Notes under the pieces: model-generated
Seen by the model: the letters and a program-made list of their open reading frames with translations, nothing else
Databases searched by the model: none
Told to the model about the DNA's origin: nothing
Assembly: GCA_963814095.1 (NCBI GenBank)
Contig: CAWFBT010000007.1
Span: 67,031 to 131,030 of the forward strand
Direction: 5' to 3'
Source: JACVRW01 sp963814095
Lineage (GTDB): Bacteria > Actinomycetota > Thermoleophilia > Solirubrobacterales > Thermoleophilaceae
Length of the DNA stretch: 64,000 nt
Made by a program: the position numbers and the translations under genes
Shown: one piece after another, positions 32,502 to 40,524 of the stretch
Layout of the letters: every line of letters starts with the position of its first letter
Numbering within the stretch: the first letter of the stretch is position 1

Positions 32502-33790
32502 CGCGCGTCCGCGACTACCTGGACCAGCGACTTGGAATCGACGTAGCCCTCGATCAGGCGCGCCGACCCGCGGCTGTCGATGACGACCACCGCCGGCGTC
32601 TGATTGACGCCGAGGTCCTCGACCATCGAGCCGTACTCGTCCGTGTTCCCGACGTGGTCGGTCAGGACGACCACGTTCTTCATCTCGCGCTTGACGGCGC
32701 GGACCGAGACGTCCACCGCCTGGTCGTCGAGGGCGCGGGGGTTCTCGAAGAAGATCACGACCTTGCGGCCCTGGGCCACCGCGCGCTCGGCCTTGACGTG
32801 CGCGTTCGTGGTCGGCACGCCGAGGGCGCTCGCGTCGACCCCGGCGCTGCCGCCGAGCCCGACCAGCAACCCGCGTGCGAAGACGCCGTACTGGCCGTCG
32901 GGCAGGCGGTTGACGACCTTGGACGGAGCCGACACGTCCTGCGGCTCGTTGACGTCCGAGAGCTCGAAGCGGAGGTCCATCTGCACCGCCCGTCCCCCGT
33001 TGCCCTTGCCTTCGAGCTCGAAGCTCAGCCGGCGGACGATCTCGTCCTTGCCGACCCAGACATCGAGCTGAGCGTCGCCGAGCGTCTTGGCGGCGCGCTC
33101 CTCGACGCCCGCGGGGAGGTCGAAGGGAAGCTGACCGGCGCCGTTCATCTCCTTCAGGAGGTCGGCTGCGGCGGCGGCCGCGTCGACGTCGGCGGAGATG
33201 TGCGTCGTCTCGACGCCGTCGACCTGGCCGCCGTTCTCGGCGGAGATCTTGCGCAGCCAGTCGCCCGGCTCGACGTTCAGCTGGGGGGTGGCCTGCTGGG
33301 CGCTGCCGGCGCCCTGGCCGCTCTCGCGCGCTTCGACGATCTTGTCCCAGGGGTCCTGCGGGATCGCGTATGCGGTATCACCGCGAGTGAACCACGCCTT
33401 GTCACCGGTGGTCACGAAGCCGCCGTCGAGCTTGACGCCGGCGCTCTCGACGTTCACGCGGACCTGGACGTCCGCAACCGGCATCTCCTTCGGCCCGCGG
33501 TCCTCGAAGGACCCGGACGTCTTTATCGCATTCTTCTCGCCCTGTGAGCTGAACGAGAGCTCGCCCTCGAAGCTGGCGCTCTCGAGGTCGTCGTTCGAGA
33601 AGGCCGCCTCGAGCTGCTGCTTGGGCGTCAGCTGCGGCGCCGAATCGGCAGCCTGCGGCTGCGCCGACTGCGCCTGTGCGGGCGCCGAGTCCCCGCTCGG
33701 GGCGTTGCGCGCGTTCTGCACGGCAAAGAAGGTCGCGCCCAGCAGCACGACTCCGATCAGAGCGAGGAGGAAGGGGCGGGAGACGGCCAT
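32498..33790 (-). CDS. Pilus-operon membrane protein with LppX-like and thioredoxin-like domains
   Basis: A 430-residue protein with one N-terminal membrane anchor (about 6-24, FLLALIGVVLLGATFFAVQN). The middle (about 60-290) resembles LppX/LprG-type lipoprotein folds: ASFEGELSFSSQGEKNAIKT, GGFVTTGDKAWFTRGDTAYA and VWVGKDEIVRRLSFELEGKG. The C-terminal ~110 residues are thioredoxin-like (KVVIFFENPRALDDQAVDVS, then DLGVNQTPAVVVIDSRGSAR with the cis-Pro loop), but the redox CxxC is absent, so it is probably not an oxidoreductase. It overlaps pilB by 4 bp and should act at the outer face of the membrane in pilus assembly; its exact role is unknown. Confidence 0.8.
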   Translation of the reverse strand: MAVSRPFLLALIGVVLLGATFFAVQNARNAPSGDSAPAQAQSAQPQAADSAPQLTPKQQLEAAFSNDDLESASFEGELSFSSQGEKNAIKTSGSFEDRGPKEMPVADVQVRVNVESAGVKLDGGFVTTGDKAWFTRGDTAYAIPQDPWDKIVEARESGQGAGSAQQATPQLNVEPGDWLRKISAENGGQVDGVETTHISADVDAAAAAADLLKEMNGAGQLPFDLPAGVEERAAKTLGDAQLDVWVGKDEIVRRLSFELEGKGNGGRAVQMDLRFELSDVNEPQDVSAPSKVVNRLPDGQYGVFARGLLVGLGGSAGVDASALGVPTTNAHVKAERAVAQGRKVVIFFENPRALDDQAVDVSVRAVKREMKNVVVLTDHVGNTDEYGSMVEDLGVNQTPAVVVIDSRGSARLIEGYVDSKSLVQVVADAR

Positions 33791-33823
33791 TGGCAGGCAT
33801 ATCGGCAGCCCACCTGACGCGGT

Positions 33824-34615
33824 TTAGGAGCGAGCGGGTGTACTAGACACCGGGCTGGACACCGCTCTGCGCATGGCGTCCACCGGCGCACTTTGGCCGG
33901 TCCAGCGCTCGAGGCTGCGGGCCCCCTGACGCACGAGGATCTCGAGCCCGTCGATCACCCGCGCGCCACGGCGCTCGGCCCAGCGGACCAGCTCGGTCGG
34001 CTCAGTTCCGTAGACGAGATCGACCACCGTGCCCGCCTCGACGAGCGGCAGCGCGTCAACCGAATCGCCCCTGGCGAGGCCGATGGAGGTGGCGTTGACG
34101 AGCAACTCCATGGCGGCAGGACGCTCCGCCGCCGCCACCCCGAACTCGTCGGCAAGTGCACGCGCCCGCTCGGGCGTCCGGTTCCAGACGGTGACCTCGG
34201 CGCCCGCTTCGCGCAGCGCCCAGACCGCCGCCCGGGCCGCACCGCCCGCGCCGAGCACGAGCGCGCTCGCGGGTCGTTCGCCGCCGAGCGCGTCGATCAG
34301 GCCGCCGGCGTCGGTGTTGTCGCCGGTGATCCGGCCGCGCTCGAAGCCGAGCGTGTTGACGGCTCCGATCGCCGCCGCCGCCTCGGTCAGCTCGTCCGCG
34401 AGCTCGTGCGCGGCCAGCTTGTGCGGGATCGTCACGTTGGCACCGCGATAGCCCGACCCGGGCAGCGCCCGCACGGTCTCCGCGAACAGCTCGGGCGGCA
34501 CGGGGAGATGGAGGTAGCGCCAGTCGAGCCCGAGCTCGGCGAACGCCGCGTTCATCATCGCCGGCGAGCGGCTGTGCCCGACGGGGAAACCGAGGACGCC
34601 CGCGAGCGTGCTCAA
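33824..34615 (-). CDS. aroE: Shikimate dehydrogenase
   Basis: A 263-residue enzyme reducing 3-dehydroshikimate to shikimate with NADPH. The substrate domain has GFPVGHSRSPAMMNAAFAEL and the catalytic Lys/Asp pair in NVTIPHK and GDNTDAGG. The NADPH Rossmann loop is VLGAGGAARAAVWAL, followed by the NRTPERA motif that selects NADPH. The C-terminus has GLEILVRQGARSLERWTG. The start is TTG 34615, overlapping the mltG stop as TTGA, and gives the standard N-terminus MSTLAGVLGFPVGHS. It links the shikimate pathway to aroC at the other end of the window, another sign that the two pilus halves were once one locus. Confidence 0.95.
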   Translation of the reverse strand: MSTLAGVLGFPVGHSRSPAMMNAAFAELGLDWRYLHLPVPPELFAETVRALPGSGYRGANVTIPHKLAAHELADELTEAAAAIGAVNTLGFERGRITGDNTDAGGLIDALGGERPASALVLGAGGAARAAVWALREAGAEVTVWNRTPERARALADEFGVAAAERPAAMELLVNATSIGLARGDSVDALPLVEAGTVVDLVYGTEPTELVRWAERRGARVIDGLEILVRQGARSLERWTGQSAPVDAMRRAVSSPVSSTPARS

Positions 34616-35877
34616 CAGTTCGTCGGCGACTTGCCGCCGCGCTCCTCGCGCGCCGCGTTGTACTCGTCGACGTAGCGCTGGAACTCGGCGTCCGTCTCGG
34701 CGAACTTGTGGCGGCCGTTGCCGCACACCGCCGCGACGTAGAAGAGGTAGTCGGTGCGCGCAGGGTTGGCCGCGGCACGAATCGCCGCCAGGCCGGGGTT
34801 GCCGATCGGACCGGGCGGCAGGCCCATGTGGACGCGCGTGTTGTAGAGGCTCGGATTGGCGAGCTCGGACTGCTTGAGCGGCTGCGTCCAGTTGCCGGTG
34901 ATGAAGCGCACCGTCGCATCGATGCCGAGGCTGATGTCGTCGCGCAGGCGGTTGTAGATCACCGACGCGACGAGCCGGCGCTCCTTCGGCACGGCGGCCT
35001 CGCGATCGATCAACGAGGCGATGATCAGGACGTCGTACGCGGTCAGGTTCTTGCGCTTCGCGAAGCGCAGGTCGACCTTGTCGAAGTTGCGCTTGAAGGC
35101 CTCGAGCTGAGCGCTCACGAGCGCATTCACCGGGCGCCGCTTCTTCAGCTCGTACGTGGCCGGGAACAGGAAGCCCTCGAGGCTTGCCCCGGCGGGTGCG
35201 CCGTAGCGACGCGGCCTGAGCTCGGGGTTGCGGCGGCTCGCGCGCAGGTAGGAGCCGCGCAGCGGTGTGTCCTTCACGATCGGCGCGATCTCGCCCCGCG
35301 ACAGGCCCTCGGGGATCGACACGATCGTGACGTTGGGAGGCACGCCCTGCTCGAGCTCGTCGAGCGCAGCCGTGAAGCTCATGTCCTCGCGCAGCTCGTA
35401 CGAGCCCGGCTTGAGATCGCCGCTTCGTCCCGACAGCCGCGCGCGCAGCTCGAAGAACCCGGCGCTCGAGATCACGCCGCGCTGCTCCAGAAGGTCTGCG
35501 ATGTCGCCGAGCGTCGCGCCGCGCGGGATGCTCACGCGCACAGCGGCGCCGTCGCTCTCGCCCTTGAAGGGCTGGAAGAGCGAGATCAGCACCCAGGCCG
35601 CCACCCCGAGCACCGCCAGGAGGATCGCGGCCGCGACGATGCGCCCCCAGCGCGGGCCTCGGCGGCGCTCCCCGCGGCCGCCGTCAGTCGTGAGTCGCTC
35701 GGCCTCGGCGAGCCAATCGTCCGCCTGGCCGTCGGCCGGCGGAGGCGGCGGCGCGGTCACGACCGCCCGGTCGGCGTCGTCGCCGCGAGCCGCGCGACGG
35801 GCCTCGCGCTCACGGCGAGCAGCCTCCCTCTCGTCGGGTGTGCGTCCGCCCGGGACGGGCGGCGGTCCGGAGCTCAC
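34612..35877 (-). CDS. mltG: Endolytic murein transglycosylase MltG
   Basis: A 421-residue YceG/MltG protein that cuts nascent peptidoglycan strands at the outer face of the membrane. The cytoplasmic N-terminus is Arg/Pro-rich and acidic (about 1-75), then one membrane helix (about 83-103, IVAAAILLAVLGVAAWVLIS). A LysM-like segment VSIPRGATLGDIADLLEQRG precedes the catalytic domain. The catalytic Glu lies in IASLIDREAAVPKERRLVAS, followed by VIYNRLRDDISLGIDATVRF and MGLPPGPIGNPGLAAIRAAA. The GTG at 35877 immediately follows the ruvX stop (TAGTG). The gene order ruvX-mltG-aroE is common in actinobacteria. Confidence 0.95.
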   Translation of the reverse strand: MSSGPPPVPGGRTPDEREAARREREARRAARGDDADRAVVTAPPPPPADGQADDWLAEAERLTTDGGRGERRRGPRWGRIVAAAILLAVLGVAAWVLISLFQPFKGESDGAAVRVSIPRGATLGDIADLLEQRGVISSAGFFELRARLSGRSGDLKPGSYELREDMSFTAALDELEQGVPPNVTIVSIPEGLSRGEIAPIVKDTPLRGSYLRASRRNPELRPRRYGAPAGASLEGFLFPATYELKKRRPVNALVSAQLEAFKRNFDKVDLRFAKRKNLTAYDVLIIASLIDREAAVPKERRLVASVIYNRLRDDISLGIDATVRFITGNWTQPLKQSELANPSLYNTRVHMGLPPGPIGNPGLAAIRAAANPARTDYLFYVAAVCGNGRHKFAETDAEFQRYVDEYNAAREERGGKSPTNC

Positions 35878-36272
35878 TAGGGGGCGTCTGCTCCTGCACG
35901 GGCCAGATAGCTTTCGAGCAGGTGCGCCGCGGCGCGCGAGTCTGCGTCGCCCTGCCCCCCGGTGCGCTCGGCGAGGCGCGTCGTCATGCGCTCGTCGTGA
36001 AGCTCCACCGGTATGGAGACTTTCCCCGCCAGCCGCTCGGCAAACGTGCGCGCGTGCCGAGCCTGCTCGCCCTCCTCGCCGGCGAGCGTCAGCGGCAGGC
36101 CGACCACGATGCGCTCGGCCCCCTTCTCCTCGGCGATCCGCACGACGGCCGCCAGTCCCTTCTTCGTGTCGGCCCGCTCGACCGCGCGCAGCGGCGTGGC
36201 CAGCGTGCCCGACGGGTCCGAGATGGCGGCGCCGCAGCGCGCCGAGCCGTGGTCGAGCGCGAGCACGCGCAT
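35877..36272 (-). CDS. ruvX: RNase H-fold Holliday junction resolvase-like protein (RuvX/YqgF)
   Basis: A 131-residue YqgF-family protein. It opens with RVLALDHGSARCGAAISDPS, the RNase H-fold first strand carrying the catalytic Asp, and has RIVVGLPLTLAGEEGEQARH and the third acidic motif LHDERMTTRLAE. The family acts in 16S rRNA 5'-end maturation and has been proposed as an anti-termination or Holliday junction nuclease. It overlaps alaS by 1 bp upstream and touches mltG downstream, so the four genes alaS-ruvX-mltG-aroE form one transcript. Confidence 0.94.
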   Translation of the reverse strand: MRVLALDHGSARCGAAISDPSGTLATPLRAVERADTKKGLAAVVRIAEEKGAERIVVGLPLTLAGEEGEQARHARTFAERLAGKVSIPVELHDERMTTRLAERTGGQGDADSRAAAHLLESYLARAGADAP

Positions 36273-38905
36273 CAGGCGAGCGCCTTCTCGATCTCGAGCT
36301 TCGCGGTCGCGAGCGCCTCGGGCAGCTTCTCAGGGTCGCGGCCGCCGGCCTGCGCCATGGTGTCGCGCCCGCCTCCACCGCCGCCCGCCACCTGCGCCGC
36401 GGCGCGGATCACGTCGCCCGCCCTGACCCCGCGCTCGACCACCTCGGGCGCGACGTTCGCGACCAGGTGGACGCGGCCCTCGAGCGTCGTGCCGAGCACC
36501 ACCGCAGACTGGCCGAGCTTCTGGCGCACGGCGTCCGAGAGGTCGAGCAGCTCGCGCGCGTCCATGCCCTCCACAGCCTGGACCACGACCCGGACGCCGC
36601 TGATCTCGTCGGCCCCGGTGACGAGCTCGTCGGCGGCCACCCGACCCTCCCCCGCCTTCGGTCGCTTCTGCAGCTCCTTGACGCGCTCGCTGAGCCGCTC
36701 GACGGCGCTCACCAGCTCGTGCTCGGGCACGCGCAGCAGCGTCGCGAGCTCGTCCAGCTGCTCGCTGCGCTCGCGGAAGAGCTCCGCGGCGCCCGCGCCG
36801 GTCAGCGCCTCGATGCGGCGAACGTTCGACGCGCTCGAGGTCTCCGCCGTTATGTGGAAGAGGCCGATCTCGCTGGTGGCCCCCACATGCGTGCCACCGC
36901 AGAGCTCGCGCGAGACGTCCTCGATCTCGATCATCCGCACCCAGTCGCCGTACTTCTCGCCGAACAGGGCCATCGCGCCGAGCGCCTCGGCCTCGGCGCG
37001 CGTCGTCTCGATCGCGTGCACGCTGTGGTTGCCGGCGAGCCAGGCGCCCACGCGCGCGTCTACGTCGCGCAGCTCCTCGGCGCTGAGCCGCTCGCTGTGG
37101 GTGAAGTCGAAGCGCAGCTTGTCGGGGCCCACGTACGAGCCGGCCTGGCGGACATGCGTGCCGAGCCGCTCGCGCAGCGCCGCGTGCAGCAGATGGGTGG
37201 CGGTGTGGTTGCGCATCGTGGCGAGCCGCGTGGCCCTGTCGACCATCGCGTGCACGGTCTCTCCCGCGCCGAGCTCGCCCTCGATCGGCTCGAGCGCGAG
37301 CGCCTGGTCCCCGCCGAGCCGATAGACGTCGACGACTCGCGCACGCCCGGACGGTGTCTCGACGATCCCGGTGTCGGAGACCTGACCGCCGCCCTCCGGG
37401 TAGAAGGGGCTCTCCTCGAGCTTGGCGAGCAGCCAGCCGTTTGCGCCCTCGGCCACGCGCAGGACGGTGTCCGCCTCCGTCGTCTCGTAGCCCACGAAGC
37501 GCGTCTTGAAGTCCGCCTCGCGGGCGAAGCGCTGGACGTCCTCGTGCCGCAGGTGCACGTCACCGCCGTCGCCGGCCGTGGCGTAGGCGCCGGTGGCGCG
37601 TGAGACCTCGCGCGCCTGCTGCATGAGCTCCTCGAAGCCCTGGTCGTCGACCGACAGCCCCTCATCCGCCAGGAGCTCCTTGGTCATCTCGTAGGGGAAG
37701 CCGTAGGTGTCGTGCAGGCGGAAGGCGTCCTCCGCCGACACCCAGGAGGTCTGCTCCCGCTTGGCGCGCTCGATCAGATCGGCCAGGAGCCGCTCGCCCT
37801 GCGCGAGCGTGCGCCCGAAGCTCTCCTCCTCCGAGCGCGCCCAGCGCTCGATCGTCGGCCACTCGTGCCGGAGCTGGGGATAGACGTCGCCCATGACCTC
37901 GGTCACGCGCTCGTAGAGCCTCGGCAGGAACGAGCCCTCGATCCCGAGCACGTGCCCCTGGAGCATCGTGCGCCGCATGATCCGGCGCAGCACGTAGCCG
38001 CGCTCCTCGTTCGAGGGGACCACCCCGTCGGCGATCAGGAACGCGCCCCCGCGCCCGTGATCGGCGAGCACGCCCAGCGCGCGCGTGGTGGCGTCGTCCT
38101 GGCCCCATGAGCGGCCCGACAGCTCCTCGCCGAGCTCGACCAGCGGGCGCAGGACGTCCGTCTCGAAGAGTGACTCCACGCCCTGGAGGACGGCCGACAT
38201 GCGCTCGACGCCCATGCCGGTGTCGATGTTCTTCATCGGCAGCTCGGTCAGCGTGCCGTCCGGATGGAGCTCGTACTGCATGAACACGAGGTTCCAGAAC
38301 TCGAGGAAGCGCTCGGTGTCGTCACCGGGACGGTCGTCCTCGCCGCCGAAGTCGAGCCCGCGGTCGATGTAGAGCTCCGAGCAGGGTCCGCAGGGGCCGG
38401 CGGGGCCGGACTGCCAGAAGTTGTCCTCGCGATCGAGCAGGACGATGCGCTCGTCCGGTATGCCGATCGAGCGCCAGCATTCGATCGCCTCGTCGTCCGG
38501 CCCCACGCCGAGCTCCTGGTCGCCGCCGAATACGGTGATCCAGATCTTGTCCGGGTCGAGCCCGAGCCCCTGTGTCGAGAACTCCCAGGCGAACTCGGCC
38601 GCGCCCAGCTTGAAGTAGTCGCCGACCGAGAAGTTGCCCAGCATCTCGAAGAAGGTCAGGTGGCGCTTGGTGGTGCCGACCACCTCGATGTCCACCGTCC
38701 GGAAGCTCTTCTGGCAACTGGTCAGGCGCCGCGACGGCGGTTCCTCCTCGCCCCGGAAGTACGGCTTGAAGGGCTGCATCCCCGCCGTCGTGAGCAGCAC
38801 GGAGGGGTCGTACGAGGGCGGAACCAGCGATGCAGAGGCCACGCGCAGATGTCCGCGTTCCTCGAAAAACGACAAAAACCGCTCCCTAATCTCCGCAGCC
38901 TGCAT
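36272..38905 (-). CDS. alaS: Alanine--tRNA ligase
   Basis: An 877-residue class II aminoacyl-tRNA synthetase of normal length. Motif 1 region: VPPSYDPSVLLTTAGMQPFK and PYFRGEEEPPSRRLTSCQKS. The editing domain has the zinc ligands HTATHLLHAAL and CGGTHVGATSEIGLF, which clear mischarged Ser- and Gly-tRNA. The C-terminal C-Ala domain is Gly-rich (AAQVAGGGGGGRDTMAQAGG), as in most bacterial AlaRS. ATG 38905 gives the conserved start MQAAEIRERFLSFFEERGH. It heads the minus-strand run through ruvX, mltG, aroE and the pilB-T-C genes. Confidence 0.98.
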   Translation of the reverse strand: MQAAEIRERFLSFFEERGHLRVASASLVPPSYDPSVLLTTAGMQPFKPYFRGEEEPPSRRLTSCQKSFRTVDIEVVGTTKRHLTFFEMLGNFSVGDYFKLGAAEFAWEFSTQGLGLDPDKIWITVFGGDQELGVGPDDEAIECWRSIGIPDERIVLLDREDNFWQSGPAGPCGPCSELYIDRGLDFGGEDDRPGDDTERFLEFWNLVFMQYELHPDGTLTELPMKNIDTGMGVERMSAVLQGVESLFETDVLRPLVELGEELSGRSWGQDDATTRALGVLADHGRGGAFLIADGVVPSNEERGYVLRRIMRRTMLQGHVLGIEGSFLPRLYERVTEVMGDVYPQLRHEWPTIERWARSEEESFGRTLAQGERLLADLIERAKREQTSWVSAEDAFRLHDTYGFPYEMTKELLADEGLSVDDQGFEELMQQAREVSRATGAYATAGDGGDVHLRHEDVQRFAREADFKTRFVGYETTEADTVLRVAEGANGWLLAKLEESPFYPEGGGQVSDTGIVETPSGRARVVDVYRLGGDQALALEPIEGELGAGETVHAMVDRATRLATMRNHTATHLLHAALRERLGTHVRQAGSYVGPDKLRFDFTHSERLSAEELRDVDARVGAWLAGNHSVHAIETTRAEAEALGAMALFGEKYGDWVRMIEIEDVSRELCGGTHVGATSEIGLFHITAETSSASNVRRIEALTGAGAAELFRERSEQLDELATLLRVPEHELVSAVERLSERVKELQKRPKAGEGRVAADELVTGADEISGVRVVVQAVEGMDARELLDLSDAVRQKLGQSAVVLGTTLEGRVHLVANVAPEVVERGVRAGDVIRAAAQVAGGGGGGRDTMAQAGGRDPEKLPEALATAKLEIEKALA

Positions 38906-39011
38906 ACTTTGGGGGAGTCTAAGGACGCCGTGCGCAAGGTGCCGGGGCGTGCCTGGCGCGCCCCGCGCGGAGCGATGTCATCATGCAACAAGCGTTGCGG
39001 TCGCCCGGGCT

Positions 39012-39144
39012 CTGGACAAAGCCTGCAATTTACGTCCAGTTTTAGGAGAAGCCTGCAGAGGCCGATGGAAGTTTTAATGCGCAACTCATGCAATAGCTGC
39101 GCGACCCCTCCGGACCCACGGGTGAGCATGACGATGGGGAAGTA
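39012..39144 (+). promoter_or_regulatory. Structured leader or promoter region of the HD-GYP gene
   Basis: The region upstream of the gene at 39145 is AT-richer than its surroundings and shows several patterned elements. CTGGAC (39012-39017) can pair with GTCCAG (39034-39039). AAGCCTGCA occurs twice, starting at 39019 and 39049, exactly 30 bp apart. GCGCA and TGCGC form a further weak stem, and GGGGAAG precedes the ATG. This could be a protein-binding promoter or an RNA leader. It does not match the cyclic di-GMP riboswitch consensus I know. Confidence 0.4.
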
Positions 39145-40524
39145 ATGCTGGCCGAGCAGCTAGTCGGGGAGGCGCGGGCGCGCCACCCACGAGGAATGGA
39201 CGCGCGCGAGCGCAGGGTCCTGGGGATTTCCGCTGCGCTCTTCCTCGCCGCCGCGATCGCGATCGCGGCGCTGCTGCCTTCCGAACGCGAGTTCCAGCCG
39301 TTGCTGCTGGTCGGCCTGGTGGCCGGCTACGCCCTGATCTCGCGGGTCCGCTTCGAGGTCGGCAATTGGTTCGTGGTGCCGGAGTCGCTCGTATTCGTAC
39401 CGCTTGTCCTGCTGGCTCCGCTGCCGTACGTGCCGCTGCTGGTGGCGCTGGCGTCGGTGCTGTCCGTGCTGCCCGAGCTCATCAACGGCAGCTGGCACCG
39501 CGAGCGAGCGGTCACCTGCCTCAGCGACTGCTGGTTCGCCATCGGGCCGGTGCTCGCGCTGGCCTGGCTCGCTCCCGGTGAGCCCTCGCTTGCGCACTTC
39601 GGCGCCTACGTCGCCGCGTTCGGCGCCCAGTTCGGCTTCGACCTGGCCTGGACCATCCTGCGCGACCGCCTCATCGACCAGATCCCGTACCGGACGATCA
39701 TCGACGGCTTCATCGGCACCTTCCGCTTCGACGCGATCCTGACCCCGATCGCCTTCGTGATCACGCTGCCGGCGGTGGAAGAGCCGCTCATCCTGCTCAC
39801 GATCGGCCCGCTCGTCTGGCTGCTCGAGACGCTCTCGCGCGACCGGCGCGAGCGCTACACGGCGACGCTCGAGCTGCAGCGCGCCTATCGCGGCACCGTG
39901 ATGCTGCTCTCCGACGTCGTGGAGTTCGACGACAAGTACACGGCAGATCACTCGCGCTCGGTCGTCGACCTGACCCACGCCACGGCCGACGAGCTCGGCA
40001 TCGACCCGGCGCAGCGCCAGGAGCTCGAGTTCGCGGCCTTGCTGCACGACGTCGGCAAGATCGCGATCCCGAAGGAGATCCTCAACAAGCCGTCGGCGCT
40101 CACCGCCAGCGAGTTCGAGGTGATGAAGACCCACACGATCGAGGGTCAGTTCATGCTCGACCGCGTGGGCGGCCTGCTCGCGCGGGTCGGCGAGATCGTC
40201 CGCTCCTGCCACGAGCGCTGGGACGGCAGCGGCTACCCGGACGGCCTCACGGGCGAGGAGATCCCGCTCGAGTCGCGCATCGTCTTCGCCGCCGACGCCT
40301 ACAACGCGATGACCACCGATCGCCCCTACCGCGGCGCGCTGTCACAGCAGCAGGCGATCAACGAGCTGCGCGCGGGGTCCGGCACGCAGTTCGACCCGCG
40401 TGTGATCGACGCGCTCTGCGTGGCCGTCGCCACCACCGATCCCTCCTCGAACCCCGCCGCGGACGAGGTGCGGGCCCTGCTCGTGCACAGCTCAGTTGCC
40501 GATCGGCTCGGCGCCCGCGCCTGA
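39145..40524 (+). CDS. Membrane HD-GYP domain protein, predicted cyclic di-GMP phosphodiesterase
   Basis: A 459-residue protein. The N-terminal ~240 residues form a membrane domain of about seven or eight helices (for example ISAALFLAAAIAIAALLPSE and YVPLLVALASVLSVLPELIN), resembling the MASE-type sensor found with HD-GYP output domains in actinobacteria. The HD-GYP domain (about 255-430) keeps its metal and signature residues: HSRSVV, the HD pair in LLHDVGKIAIPKEILNKPS, the TIEGQ His, and CHERWDGSGYPDGLTGEEIP for GYP. It probably degrades cyclic di-GMP, which often controls type IV pili; PilB is encoded nearby. The last 33 bp overlap the convergent MFS gene. Confidence 0.93.
   Translation: MLAEQLVGEARARHPRGMDARERRVLGISAALFLAAAIAIAALLPSEREFQPLLLVGLVAGYALISRVRFEVGNWFVVPESLVFVPLVLLAPLPYVPLLVALASVLSVLPELINGSWHRERAVTCLSDCWFAIGPVLALAWLAPGEPSLAHFGAYVAAFGAQFGFDLAWTILRDRLIDQIPYRTIIDGFIGTFRFDAILTPIAFVITLPAVEEPLILLTIGPLVWLLETLSRDRRERYTATLELQRAYRGTVMLLSDVVEFDDKYTADHSRSVVDLTHATADELGIDPAQRQELEFAALLHDVGKIAIPKEILNKPSALTASEFEVMKTHTIEGQFMLDRVGGLLARVGEIVRSCHERWDGSGYPDGLTGEEIPLESRIVFAADAYNAMTTDRPYRGALSQQQAINELRAGSGTQFDPRVIDALCVAVATTDPSSNPAADEVRALLVHSSVADRLGARA

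Noticed and set aside
35267..37603. A 778-codon plus-strand open frame opposite mltG, ruvX and alaS
   Set aside because: It reads as Arg/Ala/Ser-rich sequence with no family motifs, caused by high GC codon use of the intact minus-strand genes.
39012..39144. Cyclic di-GMP class I riboswitch upstream of the HD-GYP gene
   Set aside because: GGACAAAGCC resembles part of the consensus (GACGCAAAGCC), but the GGCAAACC segment, the GAAA tetraloop receptor pair and the closing stem are not found.
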